Of a stretch of 34,292 nt of DNA, positions 26,782 to 34,292 are shown piece by piece. The notes under the pieces are model-generated. The model was given only the letters and a program-made list of their open reading frames with translations, did no database searches and was not told the DNA's origin. The position numbers and the translations under genes were made by a program. The stretch lies in assembly GCA_028711005.1 (NCBI GenBank), contig JAQTTC010000004.1, positions 1 through 34,292 of the forward strand, written 5' to 3'. Source of the stretch: Minisyncoccota bacterium. Its GTDB lineage: Bacteria; Patescibacteriota; Minisyncoccia; UBA6257. Numbering within the stretch: position 1 is the stretch's first letter; the number at the start of each line of letters is the position of its first letter.

Positions 26782-28425
26782 TTATTTGAATACTCTTTTA
26801 GTGTATAGATACCAATTTTCTATATCAACGAATTTTTCCGAAGGAACATTGGCATATTGAATATTATTACCTTGTATTTTTTGAGGGAGAAGATAAAGAT
26901 AAAAAGGATTATATAAAAATATTGCTGGCTTTTCTTCGTGAAGAATTGTTTGAATACTCATTAAATCTGCTAGGCGCTTTTCTTCATTAAAAGTTTGTCT
27001 AGTTGTTTCTAAAAATTTATCTAACTCATTATTCTGATAAAGAGAAAGATTTAGGCCAGGATCAGTTGTTTGAGAAGAATGCCAAAAAGAAAAAAGATCA
27101 GGGTTCTGTCCAATAATTGCTCCAAAAAGAAGGGCATCATAGGACCTTGTTTGAATAATTTCTTTTTCTAAAGTAGCTAAAGGAAGTATTTGTAATTCTA
27201 CAGAAACTCCAATTTTTTCCCAGCAATTTACTAAATAATTAGCTATATTTATTAATTCTTTATTGTCAGGAAGAGAGAGGGTAAAACTGATAGAATCTTG
27301 ATCTAGTTCGGAGATAATTTTTTCTGCTTTTTCTAGAGAATATTCAGTTACTAGATTAAAATCATTACCTAGGAAACCAGCAGAAATAGGTCCTCCTAAA
27401 GGAAAAGCTTGCTCTTTTAGTATTTTAGTAACTAATTCTTGCCTGGAAAGTGAGAGATCTAAAGCTTCTCTTATGGGTTTTTGACTAAATAAAGGATTAT
27501 TAAGATTTAAAAATACAGCATAATAGCGAGGTAAAATTAAAGAATTAATTTTAACATTGCTTTTGTTTTTAAAAAATTCAATGTCTTCAATTGAAAGAGG
27601 AAAGATTCCATCGATTTCTTTTTTCAATAAACCATTTTTGGCTAAATCATAGTTATCATAAAGATGAAAAATTAATTTTGAGATATATGGTTTTTTCCCA
27701 AAATAATTATCGTTTGCTGTTAAAGAATAACTAATGATTCTACCTTCTTGCGTTTTTTCGAGTCCACTAAATAAATAAGATCCAGTCCCAATAGGTTTTA
27801 AATTATTTTCTGCTGTTAAAAAGGTACTAGCTTCAATATTTTCCCAGAAATGTTTAGGGATTATTTTTAAAGTAAGATTTTGAAGAAAAGGTTGGTAAGT
27901 ATTTTTTAAGTTAAAGCGAACAACATTAGAGCCTAATTTCTCTACAACAATTCCTCCCCAGTTTAATCTTAATGGGCTTTTAAAATTTGGATTTTGTATT
28001 GTTTCTATAGTAAAGACAACGTCATCAGCAGTAAAGGGGACTCCATCATGCCAGAAAACATTTTCTTTTAGAAATATAGTATAGCTAGTTCCATCTTCAC
28101 TGATTTCTATTTTTTCTGCTAGATCAGGAACAAATCCTCCTTGGCCATCAATTGTATAAAGTCCATTATAGATTAATTCAATTAAATCTTTCTCACTATC
28201 ATTTGATCGTGAGAGGACCGGATTAATATATGAAAGACGACCGATTGTTCCAAGGTGCAATGTTCCTCCTTCTCGAGGCTCTAAAACTGTAAATCTAGAG
28301 ATTAAGTTAAACCCTAACAGAACAAGGCCAACAATGAATATAAATAAAAATAAAAAGCTTAAAAATCTTTCTTTTAATGGCAGCTTTAACCATTTTTTAA
28401 AGAAAGAGTTGAAAATATTTTTCAT
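26782..28425 (-). CDS. SBP_bac_5 family (oligopeptide-type) ABC substrate-binding protein, TM-anchored
   Basis: GTLHLGTIGRLSYINPVLSRSNDSEKDLIELIYNGL...VFWHDGVPFTADDVVFTIETI. Confidence 0.93.
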   Translation of the reverse strand: MKNIFNSFFKKWLKLPLKERFLSFLFLFIFIVGLVLLGFNLISRFTVLEPREGGTLHLGTIGRLSYINPVLSRSNDSEKDLIELIYNGLYTIDGQGGFVPDLAEKIEISEDGTSYTIFLKENVFWHDGVPFTADDVVFTIETIQNPNFKSPLRLNWGGIVVEKLGSNVVRFNLKNTYQPFLQNLTLKIIPKHFWENIEASTFLTAENNLKPIGTGSYLFSGLEKTQEGRIISYSLTANDNYFGKKPYISKLIFHLYDNYDLAKNGLLKKEIDGIFPLSIEDIEFFKNKSNVKINSLILPRYYAVFLNLNNPLFSQKPIREALDLSLSRQELVTKILKEQAFPLGGPISAGFLGNDFNLVTEYSLEKAEKIISELDQDSISFTLSLPDNKELINIANYLVNCWEKIGVSVELQILPLATLEKEIIQTRSYDALLFGAIIGQNPDLFSFWHSSQTTDPGLNLSLYQNNELDKFLETTRQTFNEEKRLADLMSIQTILHEEKPAIFLYNPFYLYLLPQKIQGNNIQYANVPSEKFVDIENWYLYTKRVFK

Positions 28426-28443
28426 TAATCAATTAAAAGAAAG

Positions 28444-28662
28444 TTAAATCAAAAAAGAAATAACTGATAAAGCAATAAATAAAATACCTAAAGCGACAGT
28501 AAAAATAAATATTGTTTTTTCTAAACCTCTTCGAGTTCCATAGAACTGAGAAGAAATACCTCCTAAAATCCCCATTCCTCCTCCTCTTTGTTGGAGGAGA
28601 ACTAAAATTATTAGAAGAATGCCAACAATAATCTGAGCTATAACTAAAGTTAATGGATTCAT
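28444..28662 (-). CDS. secG: Preprotein translocase subunit SecG
   Basis: Two TM segments flanking LLQQRGGGMGILGG...FYGTRRGLEK. Confidence 0.93.
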   Translation of the reverse strand: MNPLTLVIAQIIVGILLIILVLLQQRGGGMGILGGISSQFYGTRRGLEKTIFIFTVALGILFIALSVISFLI

Positions 28663-28670
28663 AAACTATT

Positions 28671-29024
28671 TTATTTATACATTAAAGAATTAAAGCTGCT
28701 AATAATGATGGAAGCGATTAACCAAACAATAGGAGATTGAATGATTAAGACAGGCATAAATACAGTAGCTGTTTTTAAAATAATGATGTTAATAATTAAG
28801 GAAAAAAGACCAAGAGTTATCCAGATAAGAGGAAGGAATATCAAGCGGAGAATAGGCTTTATTAATAAATTAAGAAAAGAAATAATAAGAGCCAATAAAA
28901 TTAATTCAATAAAAGTACCTTGAAAATAAAAATCATTAAACAATTCATTGAATAGTTTTTGACATAATAAAATTGTTAATGAATTTAAGGCAATGCCTAA
29001 AAAAAGTTTTTTCAAAAAATTCAT
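28671..29024 (-). CDS. Phage-holin-family (superfamily IV-like) small membrane protein
   Basis: Four predicted TM helices; ALIISFLNLLIKPILRLIFLPLIWITLGLFSLIINIIIL. Confidence 0.8.
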   Translation of the reverse strand: MNFLKKLFLGIALNSLTILLCQKLFNELFNDFYFQGTFIELILLALIISFLNLLIKPILRLIFLPLIWITLGLFSLIINIIILKTATVFMPVLIIQSPIVWLIASIIISSFNSLMYK

Positions 29025-29118
29025 TTCCCAGTAATGTTAAGTTTTACTTAACTAAGGGTATTAAAATTAATACAATAAAGCATTCTAAGTATAGAATAAA
29101 AAACCTTAAAAGTCAAAA

Positions 29119-30720
29119 TTATTGTTTTTTGATTCCTAATAAGGGAAGAAGGCTTTGGCCAGTTATTTCTGGAGGGATTGCTAAGCCAAATAATTCTAAA
29201 ATTGTTGGAGCGACATCAGCTAGCATGCCACCTGCCCATCTTTCTATATCTGCTATTTCTTTTTCTGTGCGAATAGAGGAAAGTTTCCATCGATTATCAA
29301 TTAAATAAAAGGGGACTAAACTAGTGTCATGTTCTGTTTCTATTTTACCTGTTATAGGATTCATCATCCTTTCTATATTTCCATGGTCAGCGGTAATAAG
29401 AGTTGTGTAATTTAATTCTTGACTTTTCTTAATTACTTTTGCAACTTCTTGATCGATAATCTTTACACATTCAATCCCTGCTTTTATATTGCCTGTATGA
29501 CCTATTAAATCAGGGCTAGCATAGTTGACTAGTATAAAATCATAAATATTTTCTTCAAAAGCTTGAGTAAGGCGAGTAGTAATTTCTAATGATTTTAGAC
29601 CAGGGTAATCTTCAATATGAAGTGTTTTTATTGAAGGAACAATTACCCAATACTCTCCAGGGAAAGGTTTTTCTTTAAGACTGTTAAAGAAATAAGTAAC
29701 ATGAGCATATTTTTCAGTTTCTGCAAGATGAAGCTGTCTTTTTCCTGATTGAGAAAGAATCCTAGAAAGACATGTAGATATTTTTTGTGGAGGAAAGGCA
29801 GCTTTAACAGGAAATTCTTTATTATATTCAGTAAAAGTAGTAATTTTAAGCTCTTGAAATTTCTTAACTGGAAATTCTTTAAACTCAGGGTTACAAAAAG
29901 CTTCTGCTAATTGCCTCATCCTTTCTTCACGAAAATTGAAAAAAATTATTCCGTCTTTTTCTTCTATTAGATTTGAATAGCTAGAGTTTTCTTGGCTTTC
30001 AATGATAGCAGGAACAATAAATTCATCAGTAACTCCTTCTTTATAAGATTCTTCAATATAAGATAATGGATCTTTAACTACTTTTCCTTTTCCTGAAACT
30101 AAAATATTATAGCATTTAGCTGTTCTATTGAAGTTTTTATCTCGATCCATTGCGTAAAAACGACCTGAAATACTTGCAATTTTCCCTTTTCCCCTTGCTT
30201 TTAAATCTTTTTCTAGCTGAATAATTAATTCTTTTGCTTCATTTGGGGGCGAATCTCTTCCATCAGTAAAAAGGTGAAGGTTGACTTTTTCTATTTTTAA
30301 AGAGTTAGCTAAATCTAACAAAGCTAGGAGATGATTATATGAACTATGAACAATGTTTTTACTTACTAAGCCAGCTAGATGAAGTGTGCTATTATTTTGT
30401 TTTACGTGGTTGTATGTTTCTAATAAAGCTGGGTTTTGAAAAAAAGATCCATTTTCTATGCTTTGTGAAATACGAACAGAATATTGATACATAATCTGGC
30501 CACTTCCCAGTGTTAAATGGCCTACTTCACTATTTCCTGCTTTATTAAAAGGCAAGCCTACGGCTATTCCTGATGCTTGAAGAGAAACCATAGGATAATG
30601 TTTTTTTATTTCATCAATGTTTGGTGTTCCTGCTTGATGGATAGCATTTGAAAAATTTTTTTCTCCTATTCCCCAGCCATCCAAAATTACCAAGCAAATT
30701 TTTGAAGAAAGACGAGCCAT
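29119..30720 (-). CDS. gpmI: 2,3-bisphosphoglycerate-independent phosphoglycerate mutase
   Basis: LVILDGWGIGE, GNSEVGHLTLGSGQ, LFTDGRDSPP, TADHGNIE. Confidence 0.97.
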   Translation of the reverse strand: MARLSSKICLVILDGWGIGEKNFSNAIHQAGTPNIDEIKKHYPMVSLQASGIAVGLPFNKAGNSEVGHLTLGSGQIMYQYSVRISQSIENGSFFQNPALLETYNHVKQNNSTLHLAGLVSKNIVHSSYNHLLALLDLANSLKIEKVNLHLFTDGRDSPPNEAKELIIQLEKDLKARGKGKIASISGRFYAMDRDKNFNRTAKCYNILVSGKGKVVKDPLSYIEESYKEGVTDEFIVPAIIESQENSSYSNLIEEKDGIIFFNFREERMRQLAEAFCNPEFKEFPVKKFQELKITTFTEYNKEFPVKAAFPPQKISTCLSRILSQSGKRQLHLAETEKYAHVTYFFNSLKEKPFPGEYWVIVPSIKTLHIEDYPGLKSLEITTRLTQAFEENIYDFILVNYASPDLIGHTGNIKAGIECVKIIDQEVAKVIKKSQELNYTTLITADHGNIERMMNPITGKIETEHDTSLVPFYLIDNRWKLSSIRTEKEIADIERWAGGMLADVAPTILELFGLAIPPEITGQSLLPLLGIKKQ

Positions 30721-30784
30721 ATATTTAATTAATAAAAATAGATTTAATTTAGCTTGATTATTAGTATAGCTTATTTTTTAAATT

Positions 30785-30812
30785 TTGACAAAAAGCTTAT
30801 TTTTGTTATAAT
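30785..30812 (+). promoter_or_regulatory. Near-consensus sigma70-type promoter upstream of rny
   Basis: TTGACA-N16-TATAAT. Confidence 0.75.
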
Positions 30813-31105
30813 AAGAAATATTTACTTAATATAGAAATAGAGTAAATATATACCAGTTTTACGTTTTTGTTCGGTTCTTCACTTAATCGGTTCTATTTAT
30901 TCTCTAGCCTTTAATCTTTTTTAGAATGCTTTATTTTAAACGATTTTTCTTATCTAACTTTTCTTTGTTTAGAATATTAAATCGAGACTTCTAAGTTTTC
31001 TTGATTAAGTTTGTTTTACGTGAATAATAAGAATAGATTTAAGAAATTATTTTTGTTATTACGAAAAATCAAAATAGAGAATAATAGGCCTTAAATATAA
31101 AAATT

Positions 31106-32647
31106 ATGGCTATGTTTAATATATCTGATGTCTCAATAGGCGCAATCCTTTTATCTTTTGTAGTAGGCGCTTTCTTGGGATACATTGTTCGTCAAAAAAT
31201 TGCTCAGAAGTACTCTGATTCGATTGAATCAAAATTAAAATCTCGAATAGAAAAGGTAAAAGAAGAAGCAAAAAATATTGTTTTAGAAGCAAGAGAAAAA
31301 TCAACCAAAATTTTAGAAGAAGTTGAAAGTGAAAAAAAAGAGAGAAAAGGTCAACTTGATAAAATGGAAGAGAGGCTATTGCAAAGAGAAGAATTGTTAG
31401 ACAAAAGACAAGTCGAGATTAGTGAAAAAGAATTAGAAAATAAAAAGATTCTTGAAAAAATACAATCTTTAAGATCAGAGTTAGAAAAAATACAAAAAAG
31501 TGAATTAGACTCTTTAGAAAAAATTGCAAAATTATCTCAGAAAGAAGCAAAGGAGGAATTAATGAAAAAAATAGAACAAGAAAATAATGAAGAGGTTGTG
31601 GAGTCTTTAAAAAAATTAGAAAAATTTAGAAAAGAAGAGGTAGAGAAAAAAGCAAAAGAGATAATGGTTAGAGCGATTCAAAAATATACTCGTTCAAATG
31701 TCGGAGAGGTTACAACAACAGTAGTAAATTTGCCTTCAGAAGATATCAAAGGGAAAATTATAGGTCGTGAGGGAAGGAATATTCGTCATTTTGAAAAATT
31801 GTCAGGGGTCGAGTTAATAATGGATGACTCACCAAATACTATTATTCTTTCTAGTTTTGATATTACCAGAAGAGAAGTTGCCAGAGTGGCTTTAGAGAAG
31901 TTGATTCAAGATGGTCGTATTCAGCCAGTAAAGATAGAGGAGAAGATTACAGAAGCTCAAACAGAGATAAGAGAAAGAATAAAAACAGCTGGTGAGGATG
32001 CTTTATATGAAGTAGGAATATTGGATTTACCACAGGAATTAGTCTATTTGTTAGGGAGATTAAATTTTAGAACTAGTTATGGTCAAAATGCTCTTACTCA
32101 TTCAATAGAAGTTGCCTTACTATCAGCAGCTTTAGCTTCAGAATTAGGAGCTGACATCGAAGTAAGCAAAAAAGCTGGATTGCTTCATGATATAGGCAAA
32201 GCAGTGGACCAAGAGATAGAAGGAACTCACTTGGAATTAGGGAGAAGGATTTTGGCAAAATATAATTTGCCTGAGGAAATAATAAAAGCAATGCAGTCTC
32301 ATCACGATACTTATCCTGTTGAAACAGTAGAAGCTGCCATTGTTAATGCTGCAGATGCAATTTCTGCTTCACGTCCTGGAGCGAGAAAGGATAGTGTTGA
32401 GGCTTATCTTAAAAGATTAGCTAATTTAGAAGAAATAGCTTCTTCATACGAAGGAGTTGAAAAGGTTTATGCAGTTTCTGCTGGAAGAGAAATTAGAGTT
32501 TTTGTTCGACCAAATAAAATAGATGATTTAGGGGCTATTAAATTAGCTAAGAATATAGCTAAGCGTCTTGAAGAAACCTTGAAATACCCTGGAGAAGTTA
32601 AAGTAACTGTAATTCGTGAAACTAGGGCAATTGAAATAGCGAGATAG
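31106..32647 (+). CDS. rny: Ribonuclease Y
   Basis: N-terminal TM, long coiled coil, KH domain (DIKGKIIGREGRNIRHFEKLSGVELI), HD domain (AGLLHDIGKAVDQE). Confidence 0.98.
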   Translation: MAMFNISDVSIGAILLSFVVGAFLGYIVRQKIAQKYSDSIESKLKSRIEKVKEEAKNIVLEAREKSTKILEEVESEKKERKGQLDKMEERLLQREELLDKRQVEISEKELENKKILEKIQSLRSELEKIQKSELDSLEKIAKLSQKEAKEELMKKIEQENNEEVVESLKKLEKFRKEEVEKKAKEIMVRAIQKYTRSNVGEVTTTVVNLPSEDIKGKIIGREGRNIRHFEKLSGVELIMDDSPNTIILSSFDITRREVARVALEKLIQDGRIQPVKIEEKITEAQTEIRERIKTAGEDALYEVGILDLPQELVYLLGRLNFRTSYGQNALTHSIEVALLSAALASELGADIEVSKKAGLLHDIGKAVDQEIEGTHLELGRRILAKYNLPEEIIKAMQSHHDTYPVETVEAAIVNAADAISASRPGARKDSVEAYLKRLANLEEIASSYEGVEKVYAVSAGREIRVFVRPNKIDDLGAIKLAKNIAKRLEETLKYPGEVKVTVIRETRAIEIAR

Positions 32648-32777
32648 GGTGTTATTAAAAGATTTACTTTATTTCAGTCTTTTGCTATACTATATCTAGC
32701 AGATAACAATTAAAAAGGTCGAACCCCTTTAAATAAAAATCTTTAATTTAAAGGAATATTCACAAAAATTAATTATT

Positions 32778-33050
32778 ATGACAAAAGAAGGATTAATTGA
32801 TGCTATCGTTAATAAAATTGGCTGCTCTAAAAAAGATGGAGCAGAAGCCTTAGACGTAATTCTTGAGACTATTACTAAGTCTTTAAGCTCAGGAGATACA
32901 GTAACAATAACTGGTTTTGGCACTTTTTCTGCTAAAGAAAGAGCTGCTCGAGCAGGAGTAAACCCTAAAACTGGTGAGAAGATTCAAATTCCAGCAATGA
33001 CAGTTCCAAAATTTAAGGCAGGAAAGGGATTAAAGGATGCAGTAAAATAA
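32778..33050 (+). CDS. hup: HU-family DNA-binding protein
   Basis: TKEGLIDAIVNKIGCSKKDGAEALDVILETITKSLSSGDTVTITGFGTFSAKERAARAGVNPKTGEKIQIPA. Confidence 0.97.
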   Translation: MTKEGLIDAIVNKIGCSKKDGAEALDVILETITKSLSSGDTVTITGFGTFSAKERAARAGVNPKTGEKIQIPAMTVPKFKAGKGLKDAVK

Positions 33051-33070
33051 AATTTTAAGAATTCGTGATA

Positions 33071-33104
33071 TTTAAAACCCCAGTTTATTTACTGGGGTTT
33101 TAAA
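33071..33104. terminator. Bidirectional intrinsic terminator between convergent hup and the S1-domain gene
   Basis: TTTAAAACCCCAGT-TTATTT-ACTGGGGTTTTAAA, 14-bp perfect stem. Confidence 0.93.
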
Positions 33105-33121
33105 ATATATTCTTATTTAAT

Positions 33122-33946
33122 TTATTTTTCAGCTTGATCAGTTTTTTTAATATTCTTTAAAGAAAGAGAAATTCTATTATTTTCAATGGCGATAATTTTT
33201 ACATCTTTTTTCTCTCCTTCTTTTAAGACTTCATTAATATTTTCAGGCAAAGGATCTGCAATCTCTGATGAATGAATCAATCCATCCACACCAGTGTCAT
33301 CAAGTTTTGCAAAAGCACCAAAGTCTACTATTTTAGTAATTGTAGCCTTAACAACATCCCCCTTATTGTATTTATTAATAATATCCTTTATTTTGTCTTT
33401 TTCTACTAGTTTTTCAGAAAGAATCAACTTATTATCTGTAGAATCACAATCCAATACTTTTACTTTAATTTCTTGTCCAATTAAAGATTTTAATTTTTCT
33501 AAAATTTCAGCTTTTTTCCCTTCTTCAACTTTTGGATAATGATCAGCTGCTAATTGAGAAGCAGGAAGGAAACCTTTGATATCTTCAACTTTTCCTATTA
33601 ATCCACCAGTATTAGCTTCTAAGATAAGGAAAGAAAGTGTTTCATTGTTATCTTTAAACTCTTTTATATTTTCCCAAGATTTTTTTCTTTCAAGATTTTC
33701 TAGAGATAAATCAATTAAACCTTTTTCATTATTCCAATCAAGGATTCTAACTAAAGCTTTTTCACCTAAAGATAGTGTTTTAATATAGTGTCTTGCTTCT
33801 GAGTATTCCGCTCCTTCAACAACCCCAGTACCATAAGGGGATAAATCTATGAATAAAGATCTTTCTTTTTTTTCTAAAACAATTCCCTCAACAAGAGATC
33901 CAGTTAAAGGAAGCGAAATAGAGTTATTTTTTTTGAGAATAGGCAT
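33122..33946 (-). CDS. rpsA: S1-domain RNA-binding protein / short 30S ribosomal protein S1
   Basis: Three S1-like repeats, e.g. KGDVVKATITKIVDFGAFAKLDDTGVDGLIHSSEI and IKGFLPASQL. Confidence 0.85.
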   Translation of the reverse strand: MPILKKNNSISLPLTGSLVEGIVLEKKERSLFIDLSPYGTGVVEGAEYSEARHYIKTLSLGEKALVRILDWNNEKGLIDLSLENLERKKSWENIKEFKDNNETLSFLILEANTGGLIGKVEDIKGFLPASQLAADHYPKVEEGKKAEILEKLKSLIGQEIKVKVLDCDSTDNKLILSEKLVEKDKIKDIINKYNKGDVVKATITKIVDFGAFAKLDDTGVDGLIHSSEIADPLPENINEVLKEGEKKDVKIIAIENNRISLSLKNIKKTDQAEK

Positions 33947-33973
33947 AATAATTTAATAATTCTTTTATTTTTG

Positions 33974-34292
33974 TGCCGAGGCGGTGAATCGAACACCGGA
34001 CGCTTTGCTCTTCCATAATAATTCTAAATTACTTTAGAGGTTGGACTATATCATCACCCTAATTAAAAGGGGCTGGGCGCTTCGAAGTAAAAATTTATTT
34101 ACCCCTACTCTTATAAAAGATAGTCTCTACACCTTCCTGCTTAATTTTTATGAAAATAATTTTTAGCAGGCTTGGCTCGGAATTGCCCAATTTTATATTT
34201 GGGTTTCTCCGATTTTACCCAGTTTGCAATTCACATTACTATGAATTGGCCCAAAGATTTAGGCAAACGCTCTACCACTGAGCTACCTCGGC
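33974..34292 (-). tRNA. tRNA-Phe(GAA) interrupted by a group I intron; exons 34261-34292 and 33974-34013
   Basis: Acceptor GCCGAGG/CCTCGGC, D-arm GCTC-AGTGGTA-GAGC, spliced anticodon arm TTTGC-CTGAAGA-GCAAA, T-arm CGGTG-TTCGATT-CACCG. 3' flank A-CAA. Confidence 0.9.
34014..34260 (-). other. Group I self-splicing intron, ORF-less, about 247 nt, IC3-like
   Basis: P1 exon GCCT pairs IGS GGGC with U-G at the splice site. P2 CAATTCA/TGAATTG. Core motifs GGGCAATTCCGAGCCAAGCC, GGAAGGTGTAGAGACTATC, GATGATATAGTCC; P7 GACTA/TAGTC. P10 IGS TCTT with exon AAGA. Terminal G at 34014. Confidence 0.93.

Noticed and set aside
26571-26789. 72-aa plus-strand ORF (…ALREIRTPNPFRELTPEASAYANSA…)
   Set aside because: Antisense to tRNA-Leu(CAG).
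28671-29024. Prophage signal from the phage-holin-family protein
   Set aside because: This family is widespread as a chromosomal membrane protein; no other phage genes are nearby.
1-34292. Alternative genetic code (UGA as Gly, as in some CPR lineages)
   Set aside because: infB ends in TGA in a sensible position, and other ORFs show no in-frame UGA within conserved domains.
1-34292. CRISPR arrays, IS elements, toxin-antitoxin or defence islands
   Set aside because: No regularly spaced repeats, transposase-like ORFs, or defence-type gene clusters were seen.

Overview
AT-rich bacterial chromosome segment. Gene content and small gene sizes look like Patescibacteria/CPR (my inference). It is dominated by RNA and translation functions: cca, a short infB, rpsO, an NYN nuclease, pnp, an RluA-type synthase, rplS, glyS, RNase J, RNase Y and an S1 protein. 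It also carries ftsH, a cytosolic-looking HtrA protease, recG, recO, tatD, an M16 peptidase, secG, gpmI and hup. I resolve 13 tRNA genes. The strongest signals are: (1) an ORF-less group I intron in a tRNA-Phe(GAA) gene at the right edge, inserted between U33 and G34, with recognisable P1, P10, P7 and IC3-like core motifs; (2) a tRNA-sized cloverleaf-like element between tRNA-Ile and tRNA-Val that is not a normal tRNA; (3) all 13 tRNA genes encode C at position 74, but only 2 encode CCA; (4) an unusual decoding set including tRNA-Ile(UAU) and tRNA-Arg(GCG); (5) a LAGLIDADG-like ORF whose stop codon lies inside the tRNA-Ile gene; (6) possible leader-RNA regulation upstream of rpsO, hup, rny and a 3D-domain gene. 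No CRISPR array, transposon or prophage was seen.
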